DNA of 64,000 bases from Pedobacter glucosidilyticus. Lineage in GTDB: Bacteria > Bacteroidota > Bacteroidia > Sphingobacteriales > Sphingobacteriaceae. Positions within the stretch are counted from its first letter, which is position 1. Each line of letters starts with the position of its first letter. The notes beneath the pieces are model-generated. The model ran no database searches, had not been told where the DNA came from, and was given only the letters and a program-made list of their open reading frames with translations. Of the stretch, positions 17,589 to 25,833 are shown in pieces. Made by a program: the position numbers and the translations under genes. Where the stretch lies: NCBI RefSeq assembly GCF_002483235.1, contig NZ_DLHN01000006.1, forward strand, positions 62,001 to 126,000. The letters are read 5' to 3'.

Positions 17589-18632
17589 ATGAATATTCAA
17601 TATCATCCTATTTTGCCTCAACAAAAGCTACCCATCATCATCATTGGAGCAGGTGGAATTGTTAGGGATGCTCATTTACCCGCTTATCAGAAAGCAGGAT
17701 TTGAGGTAGTAGGAATTACCAATCGTACCAGAGAAAGAGCTATAAAGGTGGCACAAGAATTTCATATTCCAAATGTTTATGATTCTGTTGCTGATGCAGT
17801 AGCGAAAGCGCCTGCACATACGGTGTATGATATCACCACCATGCCCGAAAGCTATATTGGTATATTAGAGCAATTGCCAAATGGTAGCGCCGTTTTGATA
17901 CAAAAGCCTATGGGGGATGACTATCAGCAAACACAAGATATTATAGAAGTTTGCAGAAGGAAAAATCTTGTAGCCGCTATTAATTGCCAGTTACGTTTTG
18001 CTCCCTATGTAAGTGCAGCCAGATACCTTATAGAACAAGGTTTTTTAGGCGATTTATACGATATGGAAGTAAGGGTAACAGTTAAAACACCTTGGGAGTT
18101 ATTTCCGCATGTGATGGTTCATCCTCGTTTAGAAATCCAATACCACAGCATCCATTATATAGATTTAATGCGCTCTTTTTTAGGAGAGCCCAAAGCAGTA
18201 CTGGCAAAAACTCTTAAACATCCTGCTAAAAAGCTTTCTTCGTCTCGCTCAACCATCATTTTAGATTATGGCGATACCATGCATTCGGTTATTAATACCA
18301 ACCACGACCATGATTTTGGACCTCATCATCAAGAAAGTTTTATCAAATGGGAAGGCACCAAAGGAGCTATTAAAGCTAAAATGGGTTTATTAATGGATTA
18401 TCCTCATGGTGTACCCGATGTTTTTGAATATTGCTTATTAGAAGAAGGCAAAGCACCAGAATGGAAAAGCATCATTTTAGAAGGCTCTTGGTTTCCTGAT
18501 GCGTTTATCGGAACTATGTCTAGCCTCATGCGCTATAAAAACGGTGAAACTAAAGTTCTACCCACCAGCGTAGAAGATGTTTTCCAAACCATGATGCTGG
18601 TAGAAAAGGCTTATGAAGTGAGTTTGAAGTAA
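17589..18632 (+). CDS. Gfo/Idh/MocA family NAD(P)-dependent oxidoreductase
   Basis: A 347-residue cytosolic dehydrogenase of the glucose-fructose oxidoreductase/inositol dehydrogenase family. The Rossmann fold begins with IIIGAGGIVRDAHLPAY (17-33). The family EKP motif reads QKP at 105-107 with the catalytic Lys as K106, and the substrate-domain block QYHSIHYIDLMR (184-195) supplies the usual His. It probably oxidises or reduces a sugar or cyclitol carbonyl. It follows SBP2 by 29 bp and is the last gene before a 104-bp repeat-rich gap. The Glu-to-Gln change in EKP is mild and seen in other members as far as I know. Confidence 0.85.
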   Translation: MNIQYHPILPQQKLPIIIIGAGGIVRDAHLPAYQKAGFEVVGITNRTRERAIKVAQEFHIPNVYDSVADAVAKAPAHTVYDITTMPESYIGILEQLPNGSAVLIQKPMGDDYQQTQDIIEVCRRKNLVAAINCQLRFAPYVSAARYLIEQGFLGDLYDMEVRVTVKTPWELFPHVMVHPRLEIQYHSIHYIDLMRSFLGEPKAVLAKTLKHPAKKLSSSRSTIILDYGDTMHSVINTNHDHDFGPHHQESFIKWEGTKGAIKAKMGLLMDYPHGVPDVFEYCLLEEGKAPEWKSIILEGSWFPDAFIGTMSSLMRYKNGETKVLPTSVEDVFQTMMLVEKAYEVSLK

Positions 18633-18680
18633 GGAGTCCAAGGTCCTAAGAAAGAAAGCAGAAGCAGTAACCAACTAACT

Positions 18681-18696
18681 CCCGATAGCTATCGGG
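18681..18696. repeat. Perfect 16-bp palindrome in a repeat-rich gap
   Basis: CCCGATAGCTATCGGG is a perfect inverted repeat flanked by several AACCAACTAA copies (about 18669-18735). A near relative, CCCGATATTAATCGGG, lies inside rnpB at about 24284-24299. It could fold as a hairpin but has no T-run, so a simple terminator is unlikely; it looks like an interspersed palindrome. Confidence 0.7.
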
Positions 18697-18736
18697 ACTA
18701 ACCAACTAATAACTAACCACCTAACCAACTAATAAC

Positions 18737-19183
18737 ATGTATTTCAAATCAATTTTTTTTGAGGATTACCAATTAGAAGATAAAAGAGTAACCTTAGGTA
18801 GAACCATAACCGAGACAGATTTTGTTGTTCATGCTGGGCATACGGGAGATTTTTTTCCCCACCACATGGATGCAGAATGGTGTAAGACACAGCCTTTCAA
18901 ACAGCGCATTGCACATGGTACTATGATATTTAGCATCGGTATTGGCTTAACTGCTTCGGAGATAAATCCAGAGGCCATGTCTAAAGGTTATGATAGATTA
19001 AGATTTATAAAGCCTGTTTTTATTGGTGATACCATCCATTCAGAAATTACCATTTCTGCCAAATCTGATGCTAAAAAGCCCGAATATGGTAATGTTACAG
19101 AGCATGTAGAAGTTATTAACCAACATGGCGAGGTGGTTTTAGTGTGCGATCATATCTTATTGGTAAAAAGAAAATCCATGTAG
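18737..19183 (+). CDS. MaoC-like hot-dog fold (R)-hydratase
   Basis: A 148-residue single hot-dog protein of the MaoC/hydratase 2 type, which adds or removes water on acyl-CoA thioesters. The motif region is HTGDFFPHHMD (35-45): D38 and H43 match the catalytic pair of the GDxNPxH consensus, but the Asn position is Phe. RIAHGTMIFSIG (57-68) is the second conserved stretch. Association with two CoA-transferases supports action on a CoA-ester. It comes after a 104-bp gap and is followed 1 bp later by the permease gene. Substrate unknown. Confidence 0.85.
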   Translation: MYFKSIFFEDYQLEDKRVTLGRTITETDFVVHAGHTGDFFPHHMDAEWCKTQPFKQRIAHGTMIFSIGIGLTASEINPEAMSKGYDRLRFIKPVFIGDTIHSEITISAKSDAKKPEYGNVTEHVEVINQHGEVVLVCDHILLVKRKSM

Positions 19184-19184
19184 T

Positions 19185-20471
19185 ATGAACACAAATTCAA
19201 TCAACCAGCCTGTGGTATCAGCGCAAAGCGATGGTGCAAAGCAAAAGTATCTCTTACCTTTCATTTTAATTATTTGCTTGTTCTTTTTATGGGGGATGGC
19301 TCATAATTTAGATTCCATCCTGATTCCGCATTTGAAAAAGGCCTGTCAGTTAAATAACAGACAATCTACTTTAATAGATACCTCTATTTTCTTAGCCTAT
19401 TTTTTAATGGCTATCCCTGCCGGGATGATGCTAAGGAAATTCGGCTATAAAGCCAGTATGATTATTGGTTTATTGGTATTTGCAATGGGAGCATTTTTGT
19501 TTATTCCGGCAGCTAATACGCTTTCTTACGGTGTTTTCTTAATAGCACTATTTATTATTGGTTGTGGTTTAACGGTATTGGAAACAGCAGCTAATCCTTA
19601 TGCCGCCATCTTAGGAGAGCCAGAAGGTGCAACAACCAGATTAAATCTAGCTGCATCATTTAACGGCTTGGCTGCTATGGTAGCACCCATTATTGGGGCA
19701 AATTTTATCCTATCCGGAAAAGAATATACAGCCAGCCAGTTAGCTGCAATGCCAGAGGGTGAAAAAATGAGCTATTTATTCTCTGAAGCAGCAGCAGTAA
19801 AAACGCCATATTTAGTCTTAGGAATAATTGTAATACTGGTGGCATTATTGTTTTATTTTATCCATTTCCCAGAAATTAAGCCTAATAAAGAAGAAAAAGC
19901 TAAAACCGGATTTTTTGCTGTCTTAAAACATCGTCATTTAAGATGGGCCGTAATAGCGCAGTTTTTTTATGTAGGAGCACAAGTATGTGTAACCAGTTTT
20001 TTTATCAGGATGGCGCAACAAGGAGCCGGTTTAGATGAAAAATCAGCAGCTTACTATTTAACTATTTATGGTTTCTTGTTTATGGCAGGCAGGTTTGTAG
20101 GTACTTTCTTTTTAAAATATACAACAGCACAAAAGCTGTTATCATTATACGCGGTATTAGCAGCTCTAATGTGCTTGTTAGCTGTTATTACGCAAGGTAT
20201 TTTCGTGATTTACGCTTTAGGAATCATTGGCTTTTTAATGTCTATCATGTTTCCAACCATTTTTTCTTTAGGCATTAAAAACTTGGGCGAGGAAACTAAA
20301 CCAGGTTCATCATGGCTGATTATGTCTATTGTTGGAGGTGCTATTTTACCTTATCTCATGGGTACTGTTATTGATTATAATGGAGATAATATCCAAATAG
20401 GGTATCTTATTCCTTTTTGCTGTTTCATCATCATCTTATTTTTTGGATGGAAGAAAAGTGATGTTGCGTAG
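19185..20471 (+). CDS. FucP-type MFS sugar:proton symporter (FHS family)
   Basis: A 428-residue inner-membrane permease with about 12 hydrophobic segments from residue 23 on. The start FFLWGMAHNLDSILIPHLKK (33-52) and GCGLTVLETAANPYAAILG are hallmarks of the fucose:H+ symporter family. Segment MFPTIFSLGIKNLGEETKPGSS near 350-371 is also typical. It likely imports the monosaccharide or uronate-type product released by the upstream hydrolases. It starts 1 bp after the MaoC-like gene and is the last gene of the run, followed by a perfect hairpin at 20501-20539. Rhamnose, fucose or galactose are possible substrates; context cannot decide. Confidence 0.88.
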   Translation: MNTNSINQPVVSAQSDGAKQKYLLPFILIICLFFLWGMAHNLDSILIPHLKKACQLNNRQSTLIDTSIFLAYFLMAIPAGMMLRKFGYKASMIIGLLVFAMGAFLFIPAANTLSYGVFLIALFIIGCGLTVLETAANPYAAILGEPEGATTRLNLAASFNGLAAMVAPIIGANFILSGKEYTASQLAAMPEGEKMSYLFSEAAAVKTPYLVLGIIVILVALLFYFIHFPEIKPNKEEKAKTGFFAVLKHRHLRWAVIAQFFYVGAQVCVTSFFIRMAQQGAGLDEKSAAYYLTIYGFLFMAGRFVGTFFLKYTTAQKLLSLYAVLAALMCLLAVITQGIFVIYALGIIGFLMSIMFPTIFSLGIKNLGEETKPGSSWLIMSIVGGAILPYLMGTVIDYNGDNIQIGYLIPFCCFIIILFFGWKKSDVA

Positions 20472-20500
20472 AAAGTTTAAAATTAAAATTCAGGAATGTT

Positions 20501-20545
20501 GAGTTGTTAGTTTCACCATCATCTTTAAACTAACAACTCATTTTC
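20501..20545 (+). terminator. Hairpin ending the catabolic operon
   Basis: GAGTTGTTAGTTT at 20501-20513 pairs perfectly with 20527-20539 across a 13-nt loop, followed by ATTTTCC. It lies 30 bp after the permease stop. The T-run is short, so termination strength is uncertain. Confidence 0.6.
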
Positions 20546-20600
20546 CTTGATGTATTATCTATCTAACTCCAAATAGCTAACAACCCAACCAACTAACCAC

Positions 20601-21569
20601 CTAACTACACAACACCACCGCTAGGTAAGCAGGCATCCCAATAGTAATATTTACAGGAAAAGTTACCGCTAAAGCCATCGGGATGAAAATACCCGGGTTA
20701 GCTTTAGGGACTGCAATTTTCATGGCTGCTGGTACCGCTATGTAAGAAGCACTAGCCGCTAAAACAGCCATAATAAATCTGTCGCCAGGTTCATGAGTAA
20801 TAATTCTGCTTAAATAAGCCACAATCAATCCGTTTATTAAAGGTGTAAGGGTAGCAAAAACTACAGTAAATTTACCGCTATTTAAGAAGTCTTGTAGTTT
20901 TTTACCACTAACAATCCCCATATCTAGTAAGAAAATTGCTAGAAAGCCTTTGAAAATATCAGTAGTAAAAGGTTTAATACCCATCGCTTGCTCATCACTA
21001 GCTAAAAGCCCAATAATTAAGCTTCCTAAAATAAGCAGCACACTACCGTTGGTTAAAGAGTGCTTAATAATTTGACTAAGACTTTGTTGTGGTTTCAGAG
21101 GGTCGTTTTTAGCAAATATCCTAATCAAAATAACACCTATAATAATAGCTGGAGCCTCCATTAATGCCATAACTGCAACCATATGGCCATTAAAACCTAT
21201 ATTTTGTATCTCTAAGAAAGAAACGGCCGTTACAAAAGTAACCGCACTTACCGAGCCATAAGCTGCTGCAATAGCTCCAGCATTATATACAGAAAGCTTT
21301 TTCTTTAAGATAAAGAAGGTGTAAAAAGGTATGGCAGTGGCAGTACAAATACCGAAGATTATGGCGTAAATAATCGACATAGAAAACTCGCTATGCGCTA
21401 ATTCTTGTCCGCCTTTAAAACCAATAGAAAATAATAAATAAAGAGAGATAAATTTTGAAGTTTGGTCTGGTATGGCTAAATCGCTTTTGAGTCTTACAGC
21501 TACAATTCCAAGAATAAAAAATAAAAGAGCAGGGTTTGTTAAATTGTCAATTAAAAGATGGAAATCCAT
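20601..21569 (-). CDS. SbtA-type sodium-dependent bicarbonate permease family protein
   Basis: A 322-residue membrane protein with about ten hydrophobic helices. The sequence LYLLFSIGFKGGQEL near residues 44-58 and the repeated half around FLLDMGIVSGKKLQDF are recognisable for the SbtA (DUF897) family of Na+/HCO3- symporters. Bicarbonate uptake in a heterotroph would serve carboxylases, but the substrate is inferred from the family only. No SbtB-like PII regulator is adjacent. The neighbour upstream on the same strand is a small membrane protein 10 bp away, which may be cotranscribed. The gene converges on the catabolic operon. Confidence 0.87.
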   Translation of the reverse strand: MDFHLLIDNLTNPALLFFILGIVAVRLKSDLAIPDQTSKFISLYLLFSIGFKGGQELAHSEFSMSIIYAIIFGICTATAIPFYTFFILKKKLSVYNAGAIAAAYGSVSAVTFVTAVSFLEIQNIGFNGHMVAVMALMEAPAIIIGVILIRIFAKNDPLKPQQSLSQIIKHSLTNGSVLLILGSLIIGLLASDEQAMGIKPFTTDIFKGFLAIFLLDMGIVSGKKLQDFLNSGKFTVVFATLTPLINGLIVAYLSRIITHEPGDRFIMAVLAASASYIAVPAAMKIAVPKANPGIFIPMALAVTFPVNITIGMPAYLAVVLCS

Positions 21570-21579
21570 TGGTTAAGGT

Positions 21580-22038
21580 TTAATTAGGGAAAATTGCTTT
21601 GTTGGCAATGCTATAACTATCGTTATGATCAAGCTGTGCTACTTCTAAACCATACTGTTCAGGGTTATTTTTTTTATAATTATAATCATCCATCTTTTTC
21701 AATAGCACTTTTTTTCTATGATTTTTGGCGGATTTTTGGATAAAGTTATTTTTTGGTTTTTCATCATCATCACTATTAAAACCCCAGTCTAAATTATTTC
21801 CAAAAGCGCTTTTAAATGCTAAATCATCATTTTTACTGTCTAGAAGTTTTTTTGCTGATAGATTTAAATTTAATTCTGTTTGATTTTTACTTAGCCATAC
21901 TAATATGATAATGGCTAGCCCTATAGCCAATTTGCTCAACAAATAATCTGATATAAAACTCACAGCAATTAATATTGTCATCATAACAAAAAGGGTAGGA
22001 GCTAATAATTTTTGAATATCGTAGCGTTTTTGCTTCAT
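21580..22038 (-). CDS. Small membrane protein of unknown function
   Basis: A 152-residue protein from the ATG at 22038; the longer frame to 22056 would use GTG and is not preferred. Two adjacent hydrophobic helices (LFVMMTILIAVSFISDYLL and LAIGLAIIILVWL, about residues 11-44) form a hairpin. The rest is a polar, Asp/Asn/Lys-rich tail including DDDEKPKNN, likely cytosolic and partly disordered. I recognise no family. It is 10 bp upstream of the bicarbonate-permease-like gene on the same strand, so a linked function is possible but unproven. Confidence 0.55.
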   Translation of the reverse strand: MKQKRYDIQKLLAPTLFVMMTILIAVSFISDYLLSKLAIGLAIIILVWLSKNQTELNLNLSAKKLLDSKNDDLAFKSAFGNNLDWGFNSDDDEKPKNNFIQKSAKNHRKKVLLKKMDDYNYKKNNPEQYGLEVAQLDHNDSYSIANKAIFPN

Positions 22039-22438
22039 ATTTAAAGTTTTTGACACTCCAAAATTGAAACTTATAACTCATAAATTATTATTTATACTTT
22101 ATATGTTTATGATAAGAAAAACTTATGATAGTTTTGCTTTAAAAGCAGTAAGAAACCATCATGAGAATAAAAATTTACAACCCTAAGTGATAGGATTTAT
22201 TGATGGATGAGATGAAACTACCTTATAAGAATCGTGAATTTTAAGCGGATCAAATACTCACCTAATTCTTATATTCTACAAGCACTTCATTAGCATGTTG
22301 AATGGCTTAGAATCGGTTTAATTAGAAAGGCGAACTTTCCAAAAGTTCGCCTCTCTTTTAAATATCAACAATTCACAAAAAGCTTAATTTGAAGGGAATG
22401 TAACCCTGAGATGTGATACATCTGCTTGGATTTCTTAT
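22039..22438. other. Gene-free interval with a strong hairpin
   Basis: No supported gene; the only short frames are under 30 codons. Positions 22328-22352 form a perfect 11-bp stem (AGGCGAACTTT, loop CCA). It probably ends transcription of the regulator gene to its right, although the T-run is clearer on the plus strand (CTCTCTTTTA). The left end should hold the promoter of the 22038 gene. Confidence 0.55.
22328..22352. terminator. Perfect 11-bp stem hairpin, possible terminator of the NtrC-like gene
   Basis: AGGCGAACTTT (22328-22338) pairs with AAAGTTCGCCT (22342-22352). It sits 87 bp downstream of the regulator stop on the minus strand. The plus-strand side has CTCTTTT, the minus-strand side only TTTC, so orientation is ambiguous. 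Confidence 0.5.
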
Positions 22439-23824
22439 TTAATCGCCTCTTTTTAAACCAAATTTCTCTATTTTAGAGTAAAGATGACTTCTTTGAATAT
22501 CAATATCTTCAGCTGTTTTAGAAACGTTCCAATTGTTTTTTTCTAGCTTAAATTTGATATATTCTTTCTCTGCATAATCTTTATAATCCTGGAAATTTGC
22601 AAATTCATCAAAATTTATTCCTGATGATTTATGGGTTGTATCAGGTGCGTAAATACTACCACTTGGATTAGAAAAAGCCTTAACATCATCCTCAGTAATG
22701 GTTTTATCGCTTAAAATAATTAAACGTTCTATCACATTTCTGAGTTCGCGTATGTTACCTGTCCAGGGTAAATTTTTTAGAGCTTCATAAGCTCCAGCTG
22801 ATATTTTTTTCACCGGCATCCCATAATCATTGCAAATTTCTTCACAGAAAGTTTCAGATAATAATGGAATATCACTTTTTCTTTCTGCCAAAGGTGGTAC
22901 ATGGATATGTATAACATTTAATCGATGGTAAAGGTCCATCCTAAAATTACTGGCTTCAATTTCTTTAAGTAAATCTTTATTGGTAGCGGCAACAACTCTC
23001 ACATTAACATCTATTTCTTTTTCACCGCCTACTCTGGTAATTTTGCTTTCTTGTAAAGCTCTTAAAACTTTTGCTTGCGCAGATGCACTCATGTCGCCAA
23101 TTTCATCTAAAAATAGCGTACCCCCATTAGCTTGTTCAAACTTTCCGATACGTTGTTTTACAGCCGATGTAAATGAACCCTTTTCGTGTCCAAACAATTC
23201 GGATTCTATTAATTCTGATGGGATAGCAGCACAGTTAACCTCTACCATAGGACCTTGAGCCCGGTTAGATTTCTCGTGTAACCATCTTGCTACTAGTTCT
23301 TTACCGCTTCCATTGGCACCGGTTACCAAAACACGAGCTTCTGTAGGAGCAACTCTTTCTATCGTTTCTTTAATTTTACTGATACTTGGAGATTCGCCTA
23401 AAATTTCTCTGGTTTTGGTTTTACTTACTTTTTGCTTTAATACTTTGGTTTCTGTAACCAAAGAACCTCTATCTAAAGCATTTCTTACGGTAATTAATAA
23501 ACGATTTAAATCTGGTGGTTTGGAGATAAAATCAAAGGCACCTTTTTTAGAAGCTTCAACAGCAGTTTCTACCGTTCCATGTCCTGATATCATGATGAAA
23601 GGTAAATCAGGCCTTATTTCTAAACCTGCAGACAGTACTTCCATTCCGTCCATTCTATTCATCTTAATATCACAAAGAACTAAATCATAATTCTTTCTTT
23701 TGATAAGGTCTAAACCGTCAACGCCATTGTCTACATCTTCAATTTCAAAATCTTCATACTCTAAAATTTCTCTTAGTGTATTTCTGATAGCTCTTTCATC
23801 ATCAATAATTAAAATTTTTGCCAT
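22439..23824 (-). CDS. NtrC-family response regulator (receiver, AAA+, Fis HTH)
   Basis: A 461-residue cytosolic regulator. The receiver domain spans 1-120 with phospho-acceptor D52 (LCDIKM) and signalling Lys in SKPP. The AAA+ domain at about 143-370 has Walker A GANGSGKE (169-176) and Walker B LFLDEIGD (237-244). The sigma-54-contact loop reads GSFTSA (216-221) in place of the GAFTGA consensus. A Fis-type helix-turn-helix is at about 420-458 (NVSKTAEDIDIQRSHLYSKI). No sensor kinase gene is next to it. Such proteins activate sigma-54 promoters, but the altered loop leaves that open. Confidence 0.9.
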   Translation of the reverse strand: MAKILIIDDERAIRNTLREILEYEDFEIEDVDNGVDGLDLIKRKNYDLVLCDIKMNRMDGMEVLSAGLEIRPDLPFIMISGHGTVETAVEASKKGAFDFISKPPDLNRLLITVRNALDRGSLVTETKVLKQKVSKTKTREILGESPSISKIKETIERVAPTEARVLVTGANGSGKELVARWLHEKSNRAQGPMVEVNCAAIPSELIESELFGHEKGSFTSAVKQRIGKFEQANGGTLFLDEIGDMSASAQAKVLRALQESKITRVGGEKEIDVNVRVVAATNKDLLKEIEASNFRMDLYHRLNVIHIHVPPLAERKSDIPLLSETFCEEICNDYGMPVKKISAGAYEALKNLPWTGNIRELRNVIERLIILSDKTITEDDVKAFSNPSGSIYAPDTTHKSSGINFDEFANFQDYKDYAEKEYIKFKLEKNNWNVSKTAEDIDIQRSHLYSKIEKFGLKRGD

Positions 23825-23880
23825 ACAAGTATTTAACGTTTGGGTTTAAAATTGTATACTAATCTATACAATTGTGCATA

Positions 23881-23908
23881 AAAAAAGTCCTGCGTTGGAA
23901 GCAGGACT
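23881..23908 (-). terminator. Intrinsic terminator of rnpB
   Basis: On the minus strand AGTCCTGC pairs with GCAGGACT across a TTCCAAC loop and is followed by TTTTTT. It lies about 20 bp past the 3' end of the RNase P RNA. Confidence 0.88.
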
Positions 23909-23928
23909 ATCAGAAATTAGTTATAAAA

Positions 23929-24322
23929 GCAAATCTATAAGCCGGGTTCTGTCATCCTGATCCAAATTGCTTCGGATTTCAGGATTCTCTATCATTTATC
24001 TTGCCATAATATTGCTATTATGATCTAACGACCTACCCTCCTTAATAGCGATAAACGCAGCGGAACGAGCAGCCCCGACGGTTAAGGTTTATTTGGTCTT
24101 TCAACTCCTGAGGTTTACCACGATGTATGTCGCCATACAAAGTCGTGAGCTCTTACCTCACGTTTTCACCTTTTCTCCCGTTAAACGGAAGTAGTTTATT
24201 TTCTGTAGCACTTTCTGTCACCTTTAAGGGGTGCCTTCCCGTTAGGAAGCAGGATGCTCTGTGTTGCCCGGACTTTCCTCCATCCCGATATTAATCGGGA
24301 CAGCGATAGAGCGATTTGCCCT
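23929..24322 (-). ncRNA. rnpB: RNase P RNA, bacterial type A
   Basis: The catalytic RNA that matures tRNA 5' ends. On the minus strand the 5' part contains GGAGGAAAGTCCGGGC, the diagnostic P4 and neighbouring core block, and the 3' part ends with AGAACCCGGCTTATAGATTT. Terminal GGGCAAATC and GATTTGC form helix P1, which sets the ends near 24322 and 23929. A GGGGCTGCTCGTTCCGCTGC segment and a CCTTAAGG-like loop region fit the interior. The 5' arm contains a CCCGATTAATATCGGG palindrome. Length about 394 nt is normal. A terminator follows. Confidence 0.95.
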
Positions 24323-24337
24323 GTAAAGATAACCTTT

Positions 24338-24760
24338 TTACTTACAGTTATTGATGTTTTTTTCTACTTCCTTAACATCATAAATGCCTTGTTTATTGCC
24401 AAACGAGTTGGTGATGTAAGTTAAAACCTTAGCAACATCAATAGCTGCTAAATGCTTTTCTGCTGGCATTGGCGTTTGGTAAGTTACACCGTTTACCACA
24501 ATAGTATCTGATAAACCATAAACAATATAGCAAGCCAAATCTTTTCGGTTTTCTCTTAAAAAAGTACTATCTGTTAATGGAGGAATAACATTTACCAAGC
24601 CGCTTCCGTCTTTCATGTGGCAGTTTTGACAGTGTACCTGATAAATTTGAGAACCATCTGCATAATAGCGTTGATATTTCACTTCCTCCTCACTACAAGC
24701 ACTTAAAAAAATGCAGATAATCAGTAAACTAAATATCAAGCTTATAATTTTTGCTCTCAT
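24338..24760 (-). CDS. Lipoprotein c-type cytochrome
   Basis: A 140-residue exported mono-haem cytochrome. The signal peptide carries a lipobox ending LSAC with C22 as the lipidated residue. Haem is bound by C44-Q-N-C47-H48, and a distal Met is probably in QTPMPAEKH. It likely shuttles electrons at the outer face of the inner membrane. Its start overlaps the end of the SCO1-like gene by 4 bp (ATGA), and it is the last gene of the metal-related operon. Association with SCO1 suggests a link to cytochrome oxidase or copper handling. Confidence 0.9.
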   Translation of the reverse strand: MRAKIISLIFSLLIICIFLSACSEEEVKYQRYYADGSQIYQVHCQNCHMKDGSGLVNVIPPLTDSTFLRENRKDLACYIVYGLSDTIVVNGVTYQTPMPAEKHLAAIDVAKVLTYITNSFGNKQGIYDVKEVEKNINNCK

Positions 24761-25380
24761 TTATACTCGGCTAATAAAACATCCATATCATCCATCAATT
24801 GGCTTACTTGCTTTTCATCTGTACCATCGTAAGCGCCTCTTATATGTTTATTTTTATCTACTAAAATGAAATAACCTGAGTGACTGATACCTCCCGGAGC
24901 TAAAGAATCTCTATCCGCATAATTCATGTAACCATTACGAGCCATGTTGTAAATTACATCTCTTTCACCATATAAAAAGTGCCATTTTTTGCTGCTTACG
25001 CCGAGTTTATCAGCATATTTTTTTAAAACAGGAACACTATCATGTTTTGGATCGATGGTGTGTGAGACGATGGCTACTTGGTTATTGTCTTTATACTTAT
25101 CATGAATACGCAATAATTGCTTCTTCATAATTGGGCAAATAGAAGGGCAGGAGGTAAAGAAAAAATCAGCTACGTAAATTTTATCCTTTAAAGAGTCATT
25201 ATTAATGTAAACACTGTCTTGATTCAATAAATTAAAATCCGGAATGGTTTGGTAAATCGTATCCTTTCCGTTAGCAGCCAACTCACGATGACCTAAAACA
25301 GGTAGTTTAGCATCATTTTGCTTGCAAGAACTTATCAATAAGAATAAAAAGGAAATAACTAATAGAATATTGGTTTTCAT
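24757..25380 (-). CDS. SCO1/SenC family copper-binding thioredoxin-fold lipoprotein
   Basis: A 207-residue lipoprotein (lipobox LISSC, C19) with the SCO motif CPSIC (C78, C82) and the conserved His H167 in GGISHSGYF. SCO proteins bind Cu through these Cys and His and help metallate the CuA site of cytochrome c oxidase or act as thiol-disulfide reductants. VADFFFTSCPSICPIMKK is typical of the family. It is 1 bp downstream of the lipoprotein gene and overlaps the cytochrome c gene by 4 bp. Confidence in family is high; the exact target oxidase is not in the window. Confidence 0.93.
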   Translation of the reverse strand: MKTNILLVISFLFLLISSCKQNDAKLPVLGHRELAANGKDTIYQTIPDFNLLNQDSVYINNDSLKDKIYVADFFFTSCPSICPIMKKQLLRIHDKYKDNNQVAIVSHTIDPKHDSVPVLKKYADKLGVSSKKWHFLYGERDVIYNMARNGYMNYADRDSLAPGGISHSGYFILVDKNKHIRGAYDGTDEKQVSQLMDDMDVLLAEYK

Positions 25381-25381
25381 A

Positions 25382-25822
25382 TTATTTATATTGTTGAATA
25401 AGGGTGTTGCTGTGTGCTAATGATTTATCAAATAGCGTTTTTACAGAATCTATTTTTTGTTCCTGATTTCTTAGATAATCAAAAATTTCTGTACTTGATT
25501 TTCCTGTATAATCTGGATTAAACTGTTGCATCCAATTCATCATAGCATCATCGGCATTGTTTAATAAGTTTTTAGCACTATCAATTTTTGCTATAAGTGT
25601 GTTGATATCAAGACTAGGATTTTCTACTTTGATTTTTTTATATTTCAGCGTAATACTGTCTAATCTTAGCTGGTTTTCTGTTAAAGAATCCATCTTTGCC
25701 ATTAGAACATCATGTTTATCTATCACTACTTTTTGAAGCTTTTGTTGCTCTTCTTTATCATTATTACAAGCAAAAATACTTAGCAAAGCTATTAGAGTTA
25801 AAAATTTCAAACTATTTCTCAT
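25382..25822 (-). CDS. Helical lipoprotein of unknown function
   Basis: A 146-residue product from the ATG at 25822; the frame extends two codons further to a TTG, which I reject. The signal peptide ends in a lipobox near LSIFAC. The mature part is strongly helical with heptad-like spacing (KLQKVVIDKHDVLMAKMDSL) and has no metal-binding Cys or His cluster. I do not recognise a defined domain. It lies 1 bp from the SCO1-like gene and 11 bp from the PepSY gene, so it belongs to this operon and may act as a periplasmic partner of one of them. Confidence 0.65.
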   Translation of the reverse strand: MRNSLKFLTLIALLSIFACNNDKEEQQKLQKVVIDKHDVLMAKMDSLTENQLRLDSITLKYKKIKVENPSLDINTLIAKIDSAKNLLNNADDAMMNWMQQFNPDYTGKSSTEIFDYLRNQEQKIDSVKTLFDKSLAHSNTLIQQYK

Positions 25823-25833
25823 CTTCAATGGGG

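Noticed and set aside
18681..18696. Terminator splitting the catabolic operon
   Set aside because: Perfect palindrome but no T-run, and the same element occurs inside rnpB, so it looks like an interspersed repeat; weak termination is still possible.
21887..22081. 64-residue minus-strand frame overlapping the small membrane protein
   Set aside because: Alternate frame of the 22038 gene; no start context or composition to support it.
22115..22198. 27-codon frame in the 22039-22438 interval
   Set aside because: Too short and without any supporting signal.
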